Positions 25,649 to 33,519 are shown, counted from the stretch's first letter. The stretch: 64,000 nucleotides of DNA from Lentzea albidocapillata (GCF_000719115.1 NZ_JOEA01000003.1:124001-188000); one strand, 5' to 3'. The notes: a model not told the origin generated them from the sequence alone. Made by a program: numbers and translations.

Positions 25649-26158
25649 GTGGAAACCGAACGCCTGACGCTGCGGCCCATCGGCCGGTCCGACGAGGACT
25701 CATTGCGCGCGCTGCACGCCGACCCCGAGGTCATGCGGTACCTCGACCCGGCACCGGTCGAGAACTACCTCGGCGACGGCTTCCACGCGGCCGTCGAGAA
25801 GGCGACCGGCCGGTTCGCCGGCTGGTTCGAGTTCAAGGGCACGACCGAGGTCGAGCTCGGCTACCGGCTGCACCGCGCGTTCTGGGGCCTCGGCTACGCC
25901 ACCGAGGGCGGGAAAGCCCTGATCGAACGTGGTTTCACCGCCGGTGATGTCCAGCGGGTCGTCGCCACCACGATGTTCGTCAACGCCGGATCGCGGCGCG
26001 TGATGGAGAAGTGCGGGCTGCGCCACGTCCGCACGTTCCACGCCGACTTTCCCGATCCGCTGCCCGGCACGGAATACGGAGAGGTCGAGTACGCGCTGAC
26101 AAAGGAGGAATGGCAGCGAGCCCAGGGGGAACGGCATGTGGCAGACGGAATCAGTTGA
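25649..26158 (+). CDS. GNAT-family N-acetyltransferase (RimJ/RimL-like)
   Basis: A 169-residue acetyltransferase. It starts at GTG 25649 with the typical ETERLTLRPIGRSDEDSLRA, has the central strand and acetyl-CoA-binding turn ELGYRLHRAFWGLGYATEG, and ends NAGSRRVMEKCGLRHVRTF as in RimJ/RimL-type GNATs. Targets are usually protein N-termini or small amines. Its stop overlaps the next gene by 23 bp, so the two are probably cotranscribed. Confidence 0.9.
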   Translation: METERLTLRPIGRSDEDSLRALHADPEVMRYLDPAPVENYLGDGFHAAVEKATGRFAGWFEFKGTTEVELGYRLHRAFWGLGYATEGGKALIERGFTAGDVQRVVATTMFVNAGSRRVMEKCGLRHVRTFHADFPDPLPGTEYGEVEYALTKEEWQRAQGERHVADGIS

Positions 26159-26912
26159 CTTAGGCGCGTACTTCGCGCGTACGGGGGCGTCGGCGTCGAG
26201 TTCGCTGACGGAGTTACACGAAGCGCATGTGCGCGCCATTCCGTTCGAGAACATCGACGTGATGCTCGGCCGCGTGCCGTCACTCGACCTCGGCGACATC
26301 CAGGACAAGATGCTCGGACGGCGTCGCGGCGGCTATTGCTACGAGCACCAACTGCTGTTCACGGCCGTGCTGGAACGCCTGGGCCACACCGTCAGCAGGC
26401 AGATGAGCCGTGTGATGACCGGGCCGCGCACGCACTTCATGTCCATCGTCGACGACCAGCTCGTCGACGTCGGGTTCGGCGCCGGAATGCTGCACCCGAT
26501 GCCGCTGGCCGACGGCGCGATCGTGGACCAGGCCGGATGGCCGTACCGCCTGCGCCGCGAGGACGGCCGCTGGGTGCTGGAGAAGCAGTCGGCGGACGGC
26601 TGGGACCTGCAGCACGCGTTCGAGACCGGCATCGAGCAGCGCCCCGTCGACTATCTGGCCGCCAACTACTACGTCGCCACGCACGAACGGTCGCCGTTCA
26701 GCCGCCAGCTCGTCGTCATGCGTCTCGAACCGGGTCTGAGCCGCCGTCTTGTCGGCACGCAGTTCACCGTCGAACGCCCAGGGGAGAAACCTGAGAATTC
26801 TCAGGTAGAAGACCTCGGGAAAACTCTGGAATCGCTGGACATCACACTTACCGGCAGGGAGCTGAGTCACATCAGCTCAACTTTGGGAACAAAGGTGGGA
26901 GCGCGTTCGTAA
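26136..26912 (+). CDS. nat: Arylamine N-acetyltransferase
   Basis: A 258-residue enzyme that transfers acetyl from acetyl-CoA to arylamines and hydrazines. The Cys-His-Asp triad is visible: Cys68 in RRGGYCYEHQ, His100 in GPRTHFMSIV, and Asp111 in VDVGFGAG. The N-terminal helix motif LTELHEAHVRAIPFENID is diagnostic. The length is slightly under the 275 usual for mycobacterial NAT. It overlaps the upstream GNAT gene by 23 bp. In mycobacteria NAT links to cholesterol catabolism and lipid balance; nothing here supports that role. Confidence 0.94.
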   Translation: MWQTESVDLGAYFARTGASASSSLTELHEAHVRAIPFENIDVMLGRVPSLDLGDIQDKMLGRRRGGYCYEHQLLFTAVLERLGHTVSRQMSRVMTGPRTHFMSIVDDQLVDVGFGAGMLHPMPLADGAIVDQAGWPYRLRREDGRWVLEKQSADGWDLQHAFETGIEQRPVDYLAANYYVATHERSPFSRQLVVMRLEPGLSRRLVGTQFTVERPGEKPENSQVEDLGKTLESLDITLTGRELSHISSTLGTKVGARS

Positions 26913-26949
26913 TACCTGGTGTAGGGACAGCAATTCGGAGGTGTTGGAA

Positions 26950-27459
26950 ATGACCACCGCGACTCCGTTCGCCACGGGAACGAATTCCACGGGCGCCAAC
27001 GCACTGCCCACCCCGCCCACGGGCTGGCCCATCGGGTCCTACGGGACCTACGAAGAGGCCCAGCGAGCCGTGGACCACCTGGCGGACAACGACTTCCCGG
27101 TCGCGGACGTCACCATCGTCGGCGTCGACCCGATGATCGTCGAACGCGTCACCGGTCGTCTGACCTGGGGCCGCGTCCTGGGCGGAGGCGCCGCGTCCGG
27201 TGCCTGGTTCGGTCTGTTCGTCGGTCTGCTGCTGGGCCTGTTCTCGACCGGCGGCGCCCTCGCCCCGATCATCACGGGTCTCGTCGTCGGTACGGTCTTC
27301 GGCCTGGCCAGCGCCGCCACCCGGTACGCCGCCACGCGCGGCCGCCGCGACTTCGCCTCGGTCACCCAGCTCGTGGCCGGCCGCTACGACGTGCTCAGCC
27401 ACCCGCGCAGCGCCGAACGCGGCAAGGAGATGCTCGCCTTGCTCGCTTTGCGCGCTTAG
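26950..27459 (+). CDS. General-stress-type membrane protein (DUF1269/GSP17M-like)
   Basis: A 169-residue protein. After a disordered N-terminus it has a small domain PIGSYGTYEEAQRAVDHLAD and FPVADVTIVGVDP (the YflT/GSP17M stress fold), then a hydrophobic glycine-rich hairpin (LFVGLLLGLFSTGGALAPII) that should span the membrane. ATG 26950 is fixed by GGAG 9 nt upstream; the GTG at 26941 is too close. It is monocistronic, with a strong terminator straight after. Members are often under stress sigma control; no such promoter could be assigned. Confidence 0.85.
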   Translation: MTTATPFATGTNSTGANALPTPPTGWPIGSYGTYEEAQRAVDHLADNDFPVADVTIVGVDPMIVERVTGRLTWGRVLGGGAASGAWFGLFVGLLLGLFSTGGALAPIITGLVVGTVFGLASAATRYAATRGRRDFASVTQLVAGRYDVLSHPRSAERGKEMLALLALRA

Positions 27460-27480
27460 AAGACCCCGCTCCCACCACAG

Positions 27481-27515
27481 GGAAACGCCGTCCCGATCTT
27501 CGGGGCGGCGTTTCC
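27481..27515 (+). terminator. Rho-independent terminator
   Basis: GGAAACGCCG (27481-27490) pairs perfectly with CGGCGTTTCC (27506-27515). The stem continues through TCCCG/CGGGG to 15 bp with a 5-nt loop, and GCTTTA follows. It lies 21 bp after the stress-protein stop and directly before the next gene. Confidence 0.82.
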
Positions 27516-27529
27516 GCTTTACTGGCGGC

Positions 27530-28198
27530 ATGTCGACTTGGGGGGCGCACTGGTGGCGGATCATGCCGTTCGTCGCGGGGCTGTCGGTGAGCGTGCTGGC
27601 GTCGGGCATCAGCCTGTTCGGAATGGTCCCGATCGTGCTGTGGTGCTTGCTCGCCCGCACCTGGCGAACGGGGTTGGCCGTAGGAATGACCCTGGCGGCC
27701 TTGCACGTGTGGTTCGTCGTGCCGCGTCAGCTGGGGTGGTCCGGGCCGTGGGTGCCCTCGTACGTCGAGAGGTTCTGGCTCTACGCGCTGGTCACGGCGT
27801 TCGTCTGCGCCGTCGGCCTGGCCGTCCAACGCCGGCTCCTGGCCGGTGCCGGGTGGCTGTTCGCGATGGTCGGAATGGGCTTCTTCATCACCGGGGTCGT
27901 CCTGTTCGACGAGCTGGAGGCCAAGCCCCGTGACGAGGGTGTGCTTCCAGGGCCGCCTGGGCTGCAGGTGGTCGAGGGTCCCGGCTACTGCGGTTCCGGC
28001 AACTGCTCGCGCGAGGTGACCATGACCGGGGACCGCGCGCCCGAGGTCGTGCGCGGGCACCTCGAATCCCGGGGGTACACGGCCCGGACGCCGGAGCGGA
28101 TGTGCCGGGAGGTCGGAGTCGTGTTCACGCACGAGGTGTGCGCGGAGCCGAAGACGATCTCCGCCGACACGGTCGAAGTGACCTGGTACGTCAACTAG
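27530..28198 (+). CDS. Membrane protein with C-terminal soluble domain
   Basis: A 222-residue protein with about four membrane helices in the first 125 residues (for example LSVSVLASGISLFGMVPIVL and LFAMVGMGFFITGVVLF), then a soluble tail of about 95 residues. The tail has four cysteines in GYCGSGNCSRE, MCREV and EVCAEP, suggesting extracytoplasmic disulfides. ATG 27530 begins just past the terminator. I do not recognise the family. Confidence 0.78.
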   Translation: MSTWGAHWWRIMPFVAGLSVSVLASGISLFGMVPIVLWCLLARTWRTGLAVGMTLAALHVWFVVPRQLGWSGPWVPSYVERFWLYALVTAFVCAVGLAVQRRLLAGAGWLFAMVGMGFFITGVVLFDELEAKPRDEGVLPGPPGLQVVEGPGYCGSGNCSREVTMTGDRAPEVVRGHLESRGYTARTPERMCREVGVVFTHEVCAEPKTISADTVEVTWYVN

Positions 28199-28204
28199 CG
28201 CCCA

Positions 28205-28225
28205 TTTCCGTACGTCATACGGTAT
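28205..28225. promoter_or_regulatory. TetR operator, copy 1 of tandem pair
   Basis: TTTCCGTA-CGTCA-TACGGTAT holds the CCGTA-N5-TACGG core (28208-28222) found also at 28231-28245 and at 14365-14379. It lies about 35 bp upstream of the tetR start at 28261. A larger perfect repeat, CCCATTTCCGTA (28201-28212) with TACGGAAATGGG (28241-28252), spans both copies. Confidence 0.68.
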
Positions 28226-28227
28226 TG

Positions 28228-28248
28228 TTTCCGTATGGCCTACGGAAA
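28228..28248. promoter_or_regulatory. TetR operator, copy 2 of tandem pair
   Basis: TTTCCGTA (28228-28235) and TACGGAAA (28241-28248) are perfect 8-bp halves around TGGCC. The centre-to-centre spacing to copy 1 is 23 bp, close to two helical turns, which would place two repressor dimers on the same face. It ends 12 bp before the tetR start. Confidence 0.72.
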
Positions 28249-28260
28249 TGGGGTGGACGG

Positions 28261-29016
28261 ATGGCCGCCGAACGCAGCGGCGGGGGAGACCCGGCCAGGA
28301 CGCTCGCGCTGCTCTGGCGCACGCCGCAGGAGCCGAAGCCGGTCGGCAGGAAGCCCAAGGTGAGCGTCGACCAGATCGTCACCGCGGCGATCGCGGTGGC
28401 CGACCGCGAGGGGCTCGGCGCGATGTCGATGGCCCGCATCGCGCAGGAACTGAGCGTCGGCACGATGTCGCTCTACACGCACGTGCCCGGCAAGGCCGAG
28501 TTGATCGACCTCATGACCGACGCGGTGCTGCAGGAACGCGAACTCACGCCCGAGGGCACCTGGCGTGAGCGCGTCAAGCACTACGCCGACCGCACGCGTG
28601 CGGTCTACCAGGCACATCCGTGGATGCGGGACGTGTCGATGGTGCGGCCGCCGCTCGGGCCGGGACTCATGGACGGCCAGGAGTTCCTGCTGGCCGCACT
28701 CGCCGACTCCGGGCTGGAACCGAGACAGGTGACCGTCGCGCACGTCGCGGTCGAGGGCTTCGTGCACGGCGCCGCGGCGTCCGAAGTGGACGATCAACAG
28801 CTCGCGGCGTCGACCGGCGAGTCGGGTGACTCGTGGTGGGGCGCGCGGCAGGTGTTCTGGGACGACTACTTCGACGTCGAGCGCTACCCGGCGATGACGG
28901 CGCTGTGGAACGCCGGCGCCTACGACACCGAGGGCACGCTCGCGCAGAACATGCACCACTCATGGAACTACGGGCTCGACAGGTTGCTGGACGGCATCGA
29001 AGGGGGCATGCGATGA
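28261..29016 (+). CDS. TetR-family regulator, paralogue-like to 13591-14346
   Basis: A 251-residue repressor with the arm GDPARTLALLWRT, helix-turn-helix AMSMARIAQELSVGTMSLYT and VPGKAELIDLMTD. These match the 13591-14346 regulator almost residue for residue in the DNA-reading part, while the ligand domains differ. Two operators lie directly upstream. The stop overlaps the NmrA-like gene by 4 bp, so repressor and enzyme form one autoregulated unit. The effector is unknown. Confidence 0.92.
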   Translation: MAAERSGGGDPARTLALLWRTPQEPKPVGRKPKVSVDQIVTAAIAVADREGLGAMSMARIAQELSVGTMSLYTHVPGKAELIDLMTDAVLQERELTPEGTWRERVKHYADRTRAVYQAHPWMRDVSMVRPPLGPGLMDGQEFLLAALADSGLEPRQVTVAHVAVEGFVHGAAASEVDDQQLAASTGESGDSWWGARQVFWDDYFDVERYPAMTALWNAGAYDTEGTLAQNMHHSWNYGLDRLLDGIEGGMR

Positions 29017-29849
29017 CAACGCTGGTCACGGGCGCGACGGGCAACGTCGGCCGGTTGGTGGTGCGGGGTCTGGGCGGTCAGGTGCGGGCGATCACCCGCG
29101 ACCCGGCCAAGGCCGGCTTCCCCGCCCACGTGGAGACGGTGAAGGCAGACCTCGACGACCCGGACAGCATTCCGTTCGACGGCGTGGAGAAGCTCTACCT
29201 GTTCGTGCACCCGCCGACCGCGCAGGAGGTGGTCGACCGCGCGGTGCGGGCAGGCGTGCGCAGGATCGTCACGTTGTCCTCGGGCGCGGTGACCTACGGC
29301 TACGACACCAGCCACCACCTACCGGTCGAGCAGGCCGTCGAGGCGTCCGGTGCCGAGTGGACCCACCTGCGGCCGGGCGAGTTCGCGGTCAACAAGATCG
29401 ACCTCTGGGGCCCGTCGATCCGCGCGGACGGCACGATCGTGCACCCCGAACCGGACGCGTTCGGGCAGCCGATCCACGAGGCCGACATCGCCGACGTGGC
29501 GATCAAGGTGCTGCAGGAGGACGGCCACGCGGGCAAGGCCTACAACCTGTCCGGCCCGCCGCAGCTCACCCAGCGGGACATGGCGCGTGACATCGGTGCC
29601 GCGATCGGCCGCTCGTTGACGTTCCAGGACGTCACCGTGGAGGAGGCGCTCGCCTACTACGTGAGCGTCGGCTGGCCCGAGGAGATCGCGCGCTACATCC
29701 TCGGCCTCGGCGGCTACGAGGGCGGGGACCCCGACGACTTCACCGACTACGAGTTCGTCGTGTCGCCGGACTACGAGAAGCTCACGGGCAGGCCGTACCG
29801 GAGCTTCGCGCAGTGGGCGCGTGATCACGCGGCGGACTTCCGAGGCTGA
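29013..29849 (+). CDS. NmrA-like NAD(P)-binding oxidoreductase
   Basis: A 278-residue atypical SDR. The N-terminal dinucleotide motif is TLVTGATGNVGRLVVRGL (GxxGxxG), followed by VKADLDDPDSIPF and IVTLSSGAVTYG; the active-site YxxxK of classical SDRs is not evident. This is the NmrA/azoreductase-like group, which includes redox sensors and NAD(P)H-dependent quinone reductases. ATG 29013 overlaps the tetR stop. Confidence 0.88.
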   Translation: MTTLVTGATGNVGRLVVRGLGGQVRAITRDPAKAGFPAHVETVKADLDDPDSIPFDGVEKLYLFVHPPTAQEVVDRAVRAGVRRIVTLSSGAVTYGYDTSHHLPVEQAVEASGAEWTHLRPGEFAVNKIDLWGPSIRADGTIVHPEPDAFGQPIHEADIADVAIKVLQEDGHAGKAYNLSGPPQLTQRDMARDIGAAIGRSLTFQDVTVEEALAYYVSVGWPEEIARYILGLGGYEGGDPDDFTDYEFVVSPDYEKLTGRPYRSFAQWARDHAADFRG

Positions 29850-29867
29850 TCACCGCGTCGATTCGGC

Positions 29868-29909
29868 ACCTCCTCGTTCGACGTCCTGGTAGACGGCGAA
29901 CGAGGAGGT
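29868..29909 (+). promoter_or_regulatory. 13-bp hairpin that buries the ribosome-binding site of the YCII gene
   Basis: ACCTCCTCGTTCG (29868-29880) pairs perfectly with CGAACGAGGAGGT (29897-29909), leaving a 16-nt loop. The right arm contains GGAGG, the Shine-Dalgarno sequence of the gene starting at 29913. In RNA this stem would hide the site completely, so translation should need opening of the hairpin. As DNA the same block might be a repressor site or help terminate the upstream operon. Confidence 0.65.
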
Positions 29910-29912
29910 CCG

Positions 29913-30143
29913 ATGCGGTTCATGGTGTTGGTCAGGAGCCCAAGTCCGTTGACGGCACTGCACGGGGACGCGCTGCTGCGCGCGGGGGTGCTGCTCGACG
30001 CGGGCGATCTCGTCCCGGACGCGTGCGGGGTGTCGGGGTACTGGCTGATCGACGTGCGCGACCGTGAGGAAGCGGTCGAGCGGATGAAGCGCATCGCGCT
30101 CCCGGCGTGCGTCGTGGAAATACGTCAGGTGGCTGTGGTCTGA
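29913..30143 (+). CDS. Shortened YCII-family protein lacking the DGPF loop
   Basis: A 76-residue protein. The first strand MRFMVLVRS and the later GYWLIDVRDREEAVERMKRI are YCII/DGPF-family elements, and its place before an ECF42 sigma factor is the classic location for that family. Typical members are 110 to 140 residues and carry DGPFxExKE ahead of GYW; here that segment is missing and reads PDACGVSGYW. The protein may be degenerate or specialised. Compare the full-length YCII at 38062-38481. Confidence 0.72.
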   Translation: MRFMVLVRSPSPLTALHGDALLRAGVLLDAGDLVPDACGVSGYWLIDVRDREEAVERMKRIALPACVVEIRQVAVV

Positions 30144-30150
30144 TTCCCCC

Positions 30151-31395
30151 ATGGGGGTTACCTCGGTGCACCGCACCATCGACGCGGTCTGGCGGATGGA
30201 GTCGGCGAAGGTCATCGCCGCCCTGGCCCGGTACACCCGCGATGTCGGGCTCGCCGAGGAGATGGCGCAGGACGCGCTGGTCGCGGCATTGGAGCAGTGG
30301 CCGGCGGAAGGCGTGCCACGCAACCCCGGCGCGTGGCTGATGACCACGGCGAAGCGGCGTTCGATCGACCAGATCCGCCGGCGCGAGAACTTCAACCGCA
30401 AGGTCGAGGAGATCGGCCGCGACGTCCAGGAGGCCACGCCGGACGCCAGCGAGGGCGTCGACGACGAGATCGGCGACGACCTGCTGAGCCTCATGTTCAC
30501 CGCCTGCCACCCGGTCCTGGGCACCGAGGCACGCGTCGCGCTCACGCTGAAGATGCTGGGCGGCCTCAAGACCGAGGAGATCGCCCGCGCGTTCCTGGTC
30601 AGCGACGCGACCGTGGCCCAGCGCATCGTGCGCGCGAAGAAGGCACTGGCCGACGCCGGGGTGCCGTTCGAGGTGCCAGAAGGCCCCGAACTCGCCACCC
30701 GGCTCGCCAGCGTCCTGGAGGTCATCTACCTGATCTTCAACGAGGGCTACTCCGCCACCCAGGGCGACGACTGGCTGCGCCCGGAACTCTGCGCCGAAGC
30801 GCTGCGGCTCGGCCGCGTACTCGCCGAACTCGCGCCCAAGGAGGCCGAGGTCCACGGCCTGGTCGCGCTGATGGAGATCCAGGCCTCCCGCACCAAGGCC
30901 CGCACCGGCCCCGGCGGCGAACCCGTGCTGCTGCTCGAACAGGACCGGGGCCGCTGGGACTGGCTGCTCATCGGCCGTGGCCTCAAGGCCCTCGAACGCG
31001 CCGAAGCCCTCAACCAGCCACCCGGCCCCTACTACGTACAGGCCGCCCTCGCCGCGTGTCACGGCCGCGCGCGCAAGGCGGAGGACACCGACTGGCAACG
31101 CATCGCCACCCTCTACCAGGTGCTCGCGAGCATCTCGCCGTCCCCGATCGTCGAACTCAACCGCGCCGTGGCGTTGTCGATGGCCTTCGGGCCCGCCGCC
31201 GGCCTCGCGCTGGTCGACGAGATCGCGGGCGAGAAGGCGTTGCAGGGCTACCACCTGCTGCCCAGCGTGCGCGGCGACTTCCTGATGAAGCTCGGGCGCA
31301 ACGCCGAGGCCAAGGCCGAGTTCGAGAAGGCGGCCGCGCTCACCCGCAACGAACGCGAACGCACCCTGCTGCTGCAACGCGCCGCCGCCTGTTAG
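30151..31395 (+). CDS. ECF42-type sigma factor with long TPR-like C-terminal extension
   Basis: A 414-residue protein. Sigma region 2 (YTRDVGLAEEMAQDALVAAL, NPGAWLMTTAKRRSIDQIRR) and region 4 (LTLKMLGGLKTEEIARAFLV) occupy the first 190 residues. The remaining 220 form a helical domain with repeat character and motifs VIYLIFNEGYSATQGDD and ASPIVELNRAVAL-like text. This is the ECF42 layout, which lacks an anti-sigma factor and uses its own C-terminal domain for control, next to YCII/DGPF genes. A GTG at 30166 with GGGG 8 nt upstream is an alternative start. It overlaps the convergent LysE gene by 4 bp. Confidence 0.9.
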   Translation: MGVTSVHRTIDAVWRMESAKVIAALARYTRDVGLAEEMAQDALVAALEQWPAEGVPRNPGAWLMTTAKRRSIDQIRRRENFNRKVEEIGRDVQEATPDASEGVDDEIGDDLLSLMFTACHPVLGTEARVALTLKMLGGLKTEEIARAFLVSDATVAQRIVRAKKALADAGVPFEVPEGPELATRLASVLEVIYLIFNEGYSATQGDDWLRPELCAEALRLGRVLAELAPKEAEVHGLVALMEIQASRTKARTGPGGEPVLLLEQDRGRWDWLLIGRGLKALERAEALNQPPGPYYVQAALAACHGRARKAEDTDWQRIATLYQVLASISPSPIVELNRAVALSMAFGPAAGLALVDEIAGEKALQGYHLLPSVRGDFLMKLGRNAEAKAEFEKAAALTRNERERTLLLQRAAAC

Positions 31396-31982
31396 GTCAG
31401 CGCGAGCTTCACGCCCAGCGCCGCGAACGAGGCCGCGAAGAACCGCCGCAGCCACACCATCACCCGAGGCCGCGCCAGCACCCGGTCGCGCATCGACGCC
31501 GCGAACACCCCGTACACGGCGAACACCACGAACGTCAGCGCCATGAACACCGCGCTCAGCGTCACCATCTGCCCGAACCCGGTCGCGAACTGCGGCAGGA
31601 ACGCCACGAAGAAGATCGTCAGCTTCGGGTTGAGCAGGTTGATCAGCACCGCCGACACCACGACCTTGCGCGCCGACGCCGGTGCCACCGCGGTGTCCAC
31701 GACCAGTTCGCTCCTGTCGCGCAACGTCGACCACGCCAGGTAGACGAGGTACGCGACACCCAGGTACTTCACGATCTCGAACGCCAGCGCGCTCGCGTGC
31801 AGCAACGCCGCCAGCCCCGTCACCGTCGCCAGCACGTGCGGCACGATCCCCAGCGTGCAGCCGAACGCGGCGATCACGCTCGCCTTGCGCCCGTGCGCGA
31901 GACCGGCCGACAGCGTGTACAGCACACCGGTGCCCGGAGTGGCGACCGCGATCAACGTCGTGATCAGGAATGCGAGGCTCAT
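31392..31982 (-). CDS. LysE/RhtB-family exporter
   Basis: A 196-residue membrane protein with six hydrophobic helices. The family signature appears as AVATPGTGVLYTLSAGLAHG in helix 1 (the PGP region reads PGTG) and INLLNPKLTIFFVAFLPQF in the middle. Members export amino acids or homoserine lactone-type compounds. ATG 31982 is chosen because the frame upstream runs over the divergent VOC gene. Confidence 0.9.
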   Translation of the reverse strand: MSLAFLITTLIAVATPGTGVLYTLSAGLAHGRKASVIAAFGCTLGIVPHVLATVTGLAALLHASALAFEIVKYLGVAYLVYLAWSTLRDRSELVVDTAVAPASARKVVVSAVLINLLNPKLTIFFVAFLPQFATGFGQMVTLSAVFMALTFVVFAVYGVFAASMRDRVLARPRVMVWLRRFFAASFAALGVKLALT

Positions 31983-32090
31983 GCGGTGAACTCTGCCGCG
32001 CAACCGGTCCAGTTGACAGAGCCACAAATCGCTCTTGAAGTTGGACCACTTCCGGTGTCGAGAACCCGGCGGCGGCTCCGTCCCCTGGGC

Positions 32091-32528
32091 ATGAGCATCA
32101 AGAGCATGCACCACGTCGGAATGACCGTCACCGACCTCGCGGCCGCCGTCGAGTTCTTCGAGGAGCTCGGCATGGAGCTCGAAGGCAAGGCCCACATGGA
32201 GGGCGCGTTCGTCGACGGTGTCATCGGACTCGAGGGCTCGAACAGCGACATCGCGATGATGAAGACCCCGGACGGCCAGTACCGGATCGAGTTCAGCGAG
32301 TTCCGGGCCCCGCAGAGCATCGACGGCAGCTCCCGCGCGCCGATCCACGCCCTGGGCCTGCGGCACATCGCCTTCACCATCGACGACCTCGACGACACCC
32401 TCGCCCGCCTCGAACCGCACGGCGCCGAGCTGGTCAAGAACGTCGAGACGTACGAGAACCTCCTCAGGACCTGCTACGTCCGCGGCCCCGAGGGCATCCT
32501 CATCGAACTGTGCGAGTACCTCACGTGA
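32091..32528 (+). CDS. VOC-superfamily protein (glyoxalase-like)
   Basis: A 145-residue protein with two beta-alpha-beta modules: MHHVGMTVTDLAAAVEFFEE then LGLRHIAFTIDDLDDTLARL, ending YVRGPEGILIELCEYL. Candidate metal ligands are His8 and the late Glu in LIELCE. Enzymes of this fold include glyoxalase I, ring-cleaving dioxygenases and antibiotic-binding proteins; no specific role can be set. It is divergent from lysE and overlaps the convergent AraC gene by 8 bp. No ribosome-binding site precedes ATG 32091. Confidence 0.85.
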   Translation: MSIKSMHHVGMTVTDLAAAVEFFEELGMELEGKAHMEGAFVDGVIGLEGSNSDIAMMKTPDGQYRIEFSEFRAPQSIDGSSRAPIHALGLRHIAFTIDDLDDTLARLEPHGAELVKNVETYENLLRTCYVRGPEGILIELCEYLT

Positions 32529-33258
32529 GAGCCCGCGCATACGCCGTGGGCGAGACACCGACAGTCTGCGTGAAGTCCCGAACGAGATGGGCCTGGTCGC
32601 TATAGCCGAGGTCAGCGGCCAGATGCGCCCACTCGACGTCCGCCTCGGCCCGTTCCAGCGCCTCGTGGATGCGGTACCGCAGGATGACCCACTTCGGGCT
32701 CACCCCGACGTAATCCGCGAACAACCGTTGCATCGTCCGCACCGCCACACCGCAGTCCCGCGCGAAGTCCGCCACCCGCCGGATCTCCCGGTCGTCCCGG
32801 ATCCGTTGGACCAGCTCCATCGCCAGCGTCGCCTGGGCATCGGCCACGGGACCGAGCCCCAGCAGGAACGCGTCGAGCGCGGCCACCCGCTCGTCCTCGT
32901 CCTCGACGTCCAGCACCAGCGCCGACGGGACGTCGAGGCACACATGCCGCCCGGTCCACTCCGACACCGGCTCGGCGCGGAACGGCCGGAACCCACCGGG
33001 CCGGAACTGCACGCCCGCCACCCGGATCCGCCCGTCGAGCATCCGGCTGGACAGCCCCAGTCCCACGCCCGCGATCTCCGGCTGGGCGAATCCACGCTCG
33101 AAGACGATGTTCACGGACGGGTGCGGCACGACGTGCGTGGTGTACGGCGCATCGAGCTGTCCGTCGATCAGCCAGTAGTGCTCGAGGTACGGCCGCAACT
33201 CCAAGCAAGGCATGCGACGGCGGAACCGGACGCGGGCGAACAGCTCGCGCGCGTCCAC
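32521..33258 (-). CDS. AraC-family transcriptional regulator (DUF6597 N-domain)
   Basis: A 245-residue regulator. The N-terminal half (LRPYLEHYWLIDGQLDAPYT, HPSVNIVFERG, RVAGVQFRPGGFRPF) is the DUF6597-type sensor common in actinobacterial AraC proteins. The C-terminal half has two helix-turn-helix units: REIRRVADFARDCGVAVRTMQ and LAADLGYSDQAHLVRDFTQT, with GVSPTAYAR. GTG 33258 has GGGG 4 nt upstream; the frame is open much further, across the palindrome, but loses coding character. Confidence 0.88.
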   Translation of the reverse strand: MDARELFARVRFRRRMPCLELRPYLEHYWLIDGQLDAPYTTHVVPHPSVNIVFERGFAQPEIAGVGLGLSSRMLDGRIRVAGVQFRPGGFRPFRAEPVSEWTGRHVCLDVPSALVLDVEDEDERVAALDAFLLGLGPVADAQATLAMELVQRIRDDREIRRVADFARDCGVAVRTMQRLFADYVGVSPKWVILRYRIHEALERAEADVEWAHLAADLGYSDQAHLVRDFTQTVGVSPTAYARALT

Positions 33259-33302
33259 GATTCCCCGAGTGTCACGACGTGGCCCCTGCACAGTGCGAAT
33301 CC

Positions 33303-33467
33303 TAGGGCCGCGACCGGCAGCCTTTGCCCCGTATTCGGCGGTCAGACGGGTGCATCGTGGTGCCGGCCCCACGTCCTCATCCTGGTCGGCTGTGGGCGTG
33401 GGGCCGGTGCCGCGAGGCGCCCTGCTGAGCGTCGAAGACGCGGCGAAGGTTGCCGGTCGCGGCCCTA
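33303..33467. repeat. 165-bp giant palindrome, MITE-like
   Basis: Bases 33303-33379 and 33391-33467 are inverted copies, 77 nt each, aligning without gaps at 62 of 77 positions. The first 17 bp are identical, beginning TAGGGCCGCGACCGGCA. Seven of the 15 mismatches become G-U pairs in RNA, so a transcript would form one very long hairpin with an 11-nt loop. Both ends carry TA, as expected for an element that inserts at TA with duplication (IS630/Tc1 style). It fills most of the gap between the AraC gene and 33520. No transposase is present, so it would be non-autonomous. Confidence 0.8.
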
Positions 33468-33519
33468 AGTTGGCGCGTTTCTTCAAGAAGGACGAGTCGC
33501 CCGGAAATAGGCTCGAATC

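Noticed and set aside
33303..33467. Palindrome as a simple terminator
   Set aside because: At 165 bp with 77-nt arms it is far larger than a terminator, no T-tract follows, and it lies upstream of genes on both sides rather than between convergent ends.
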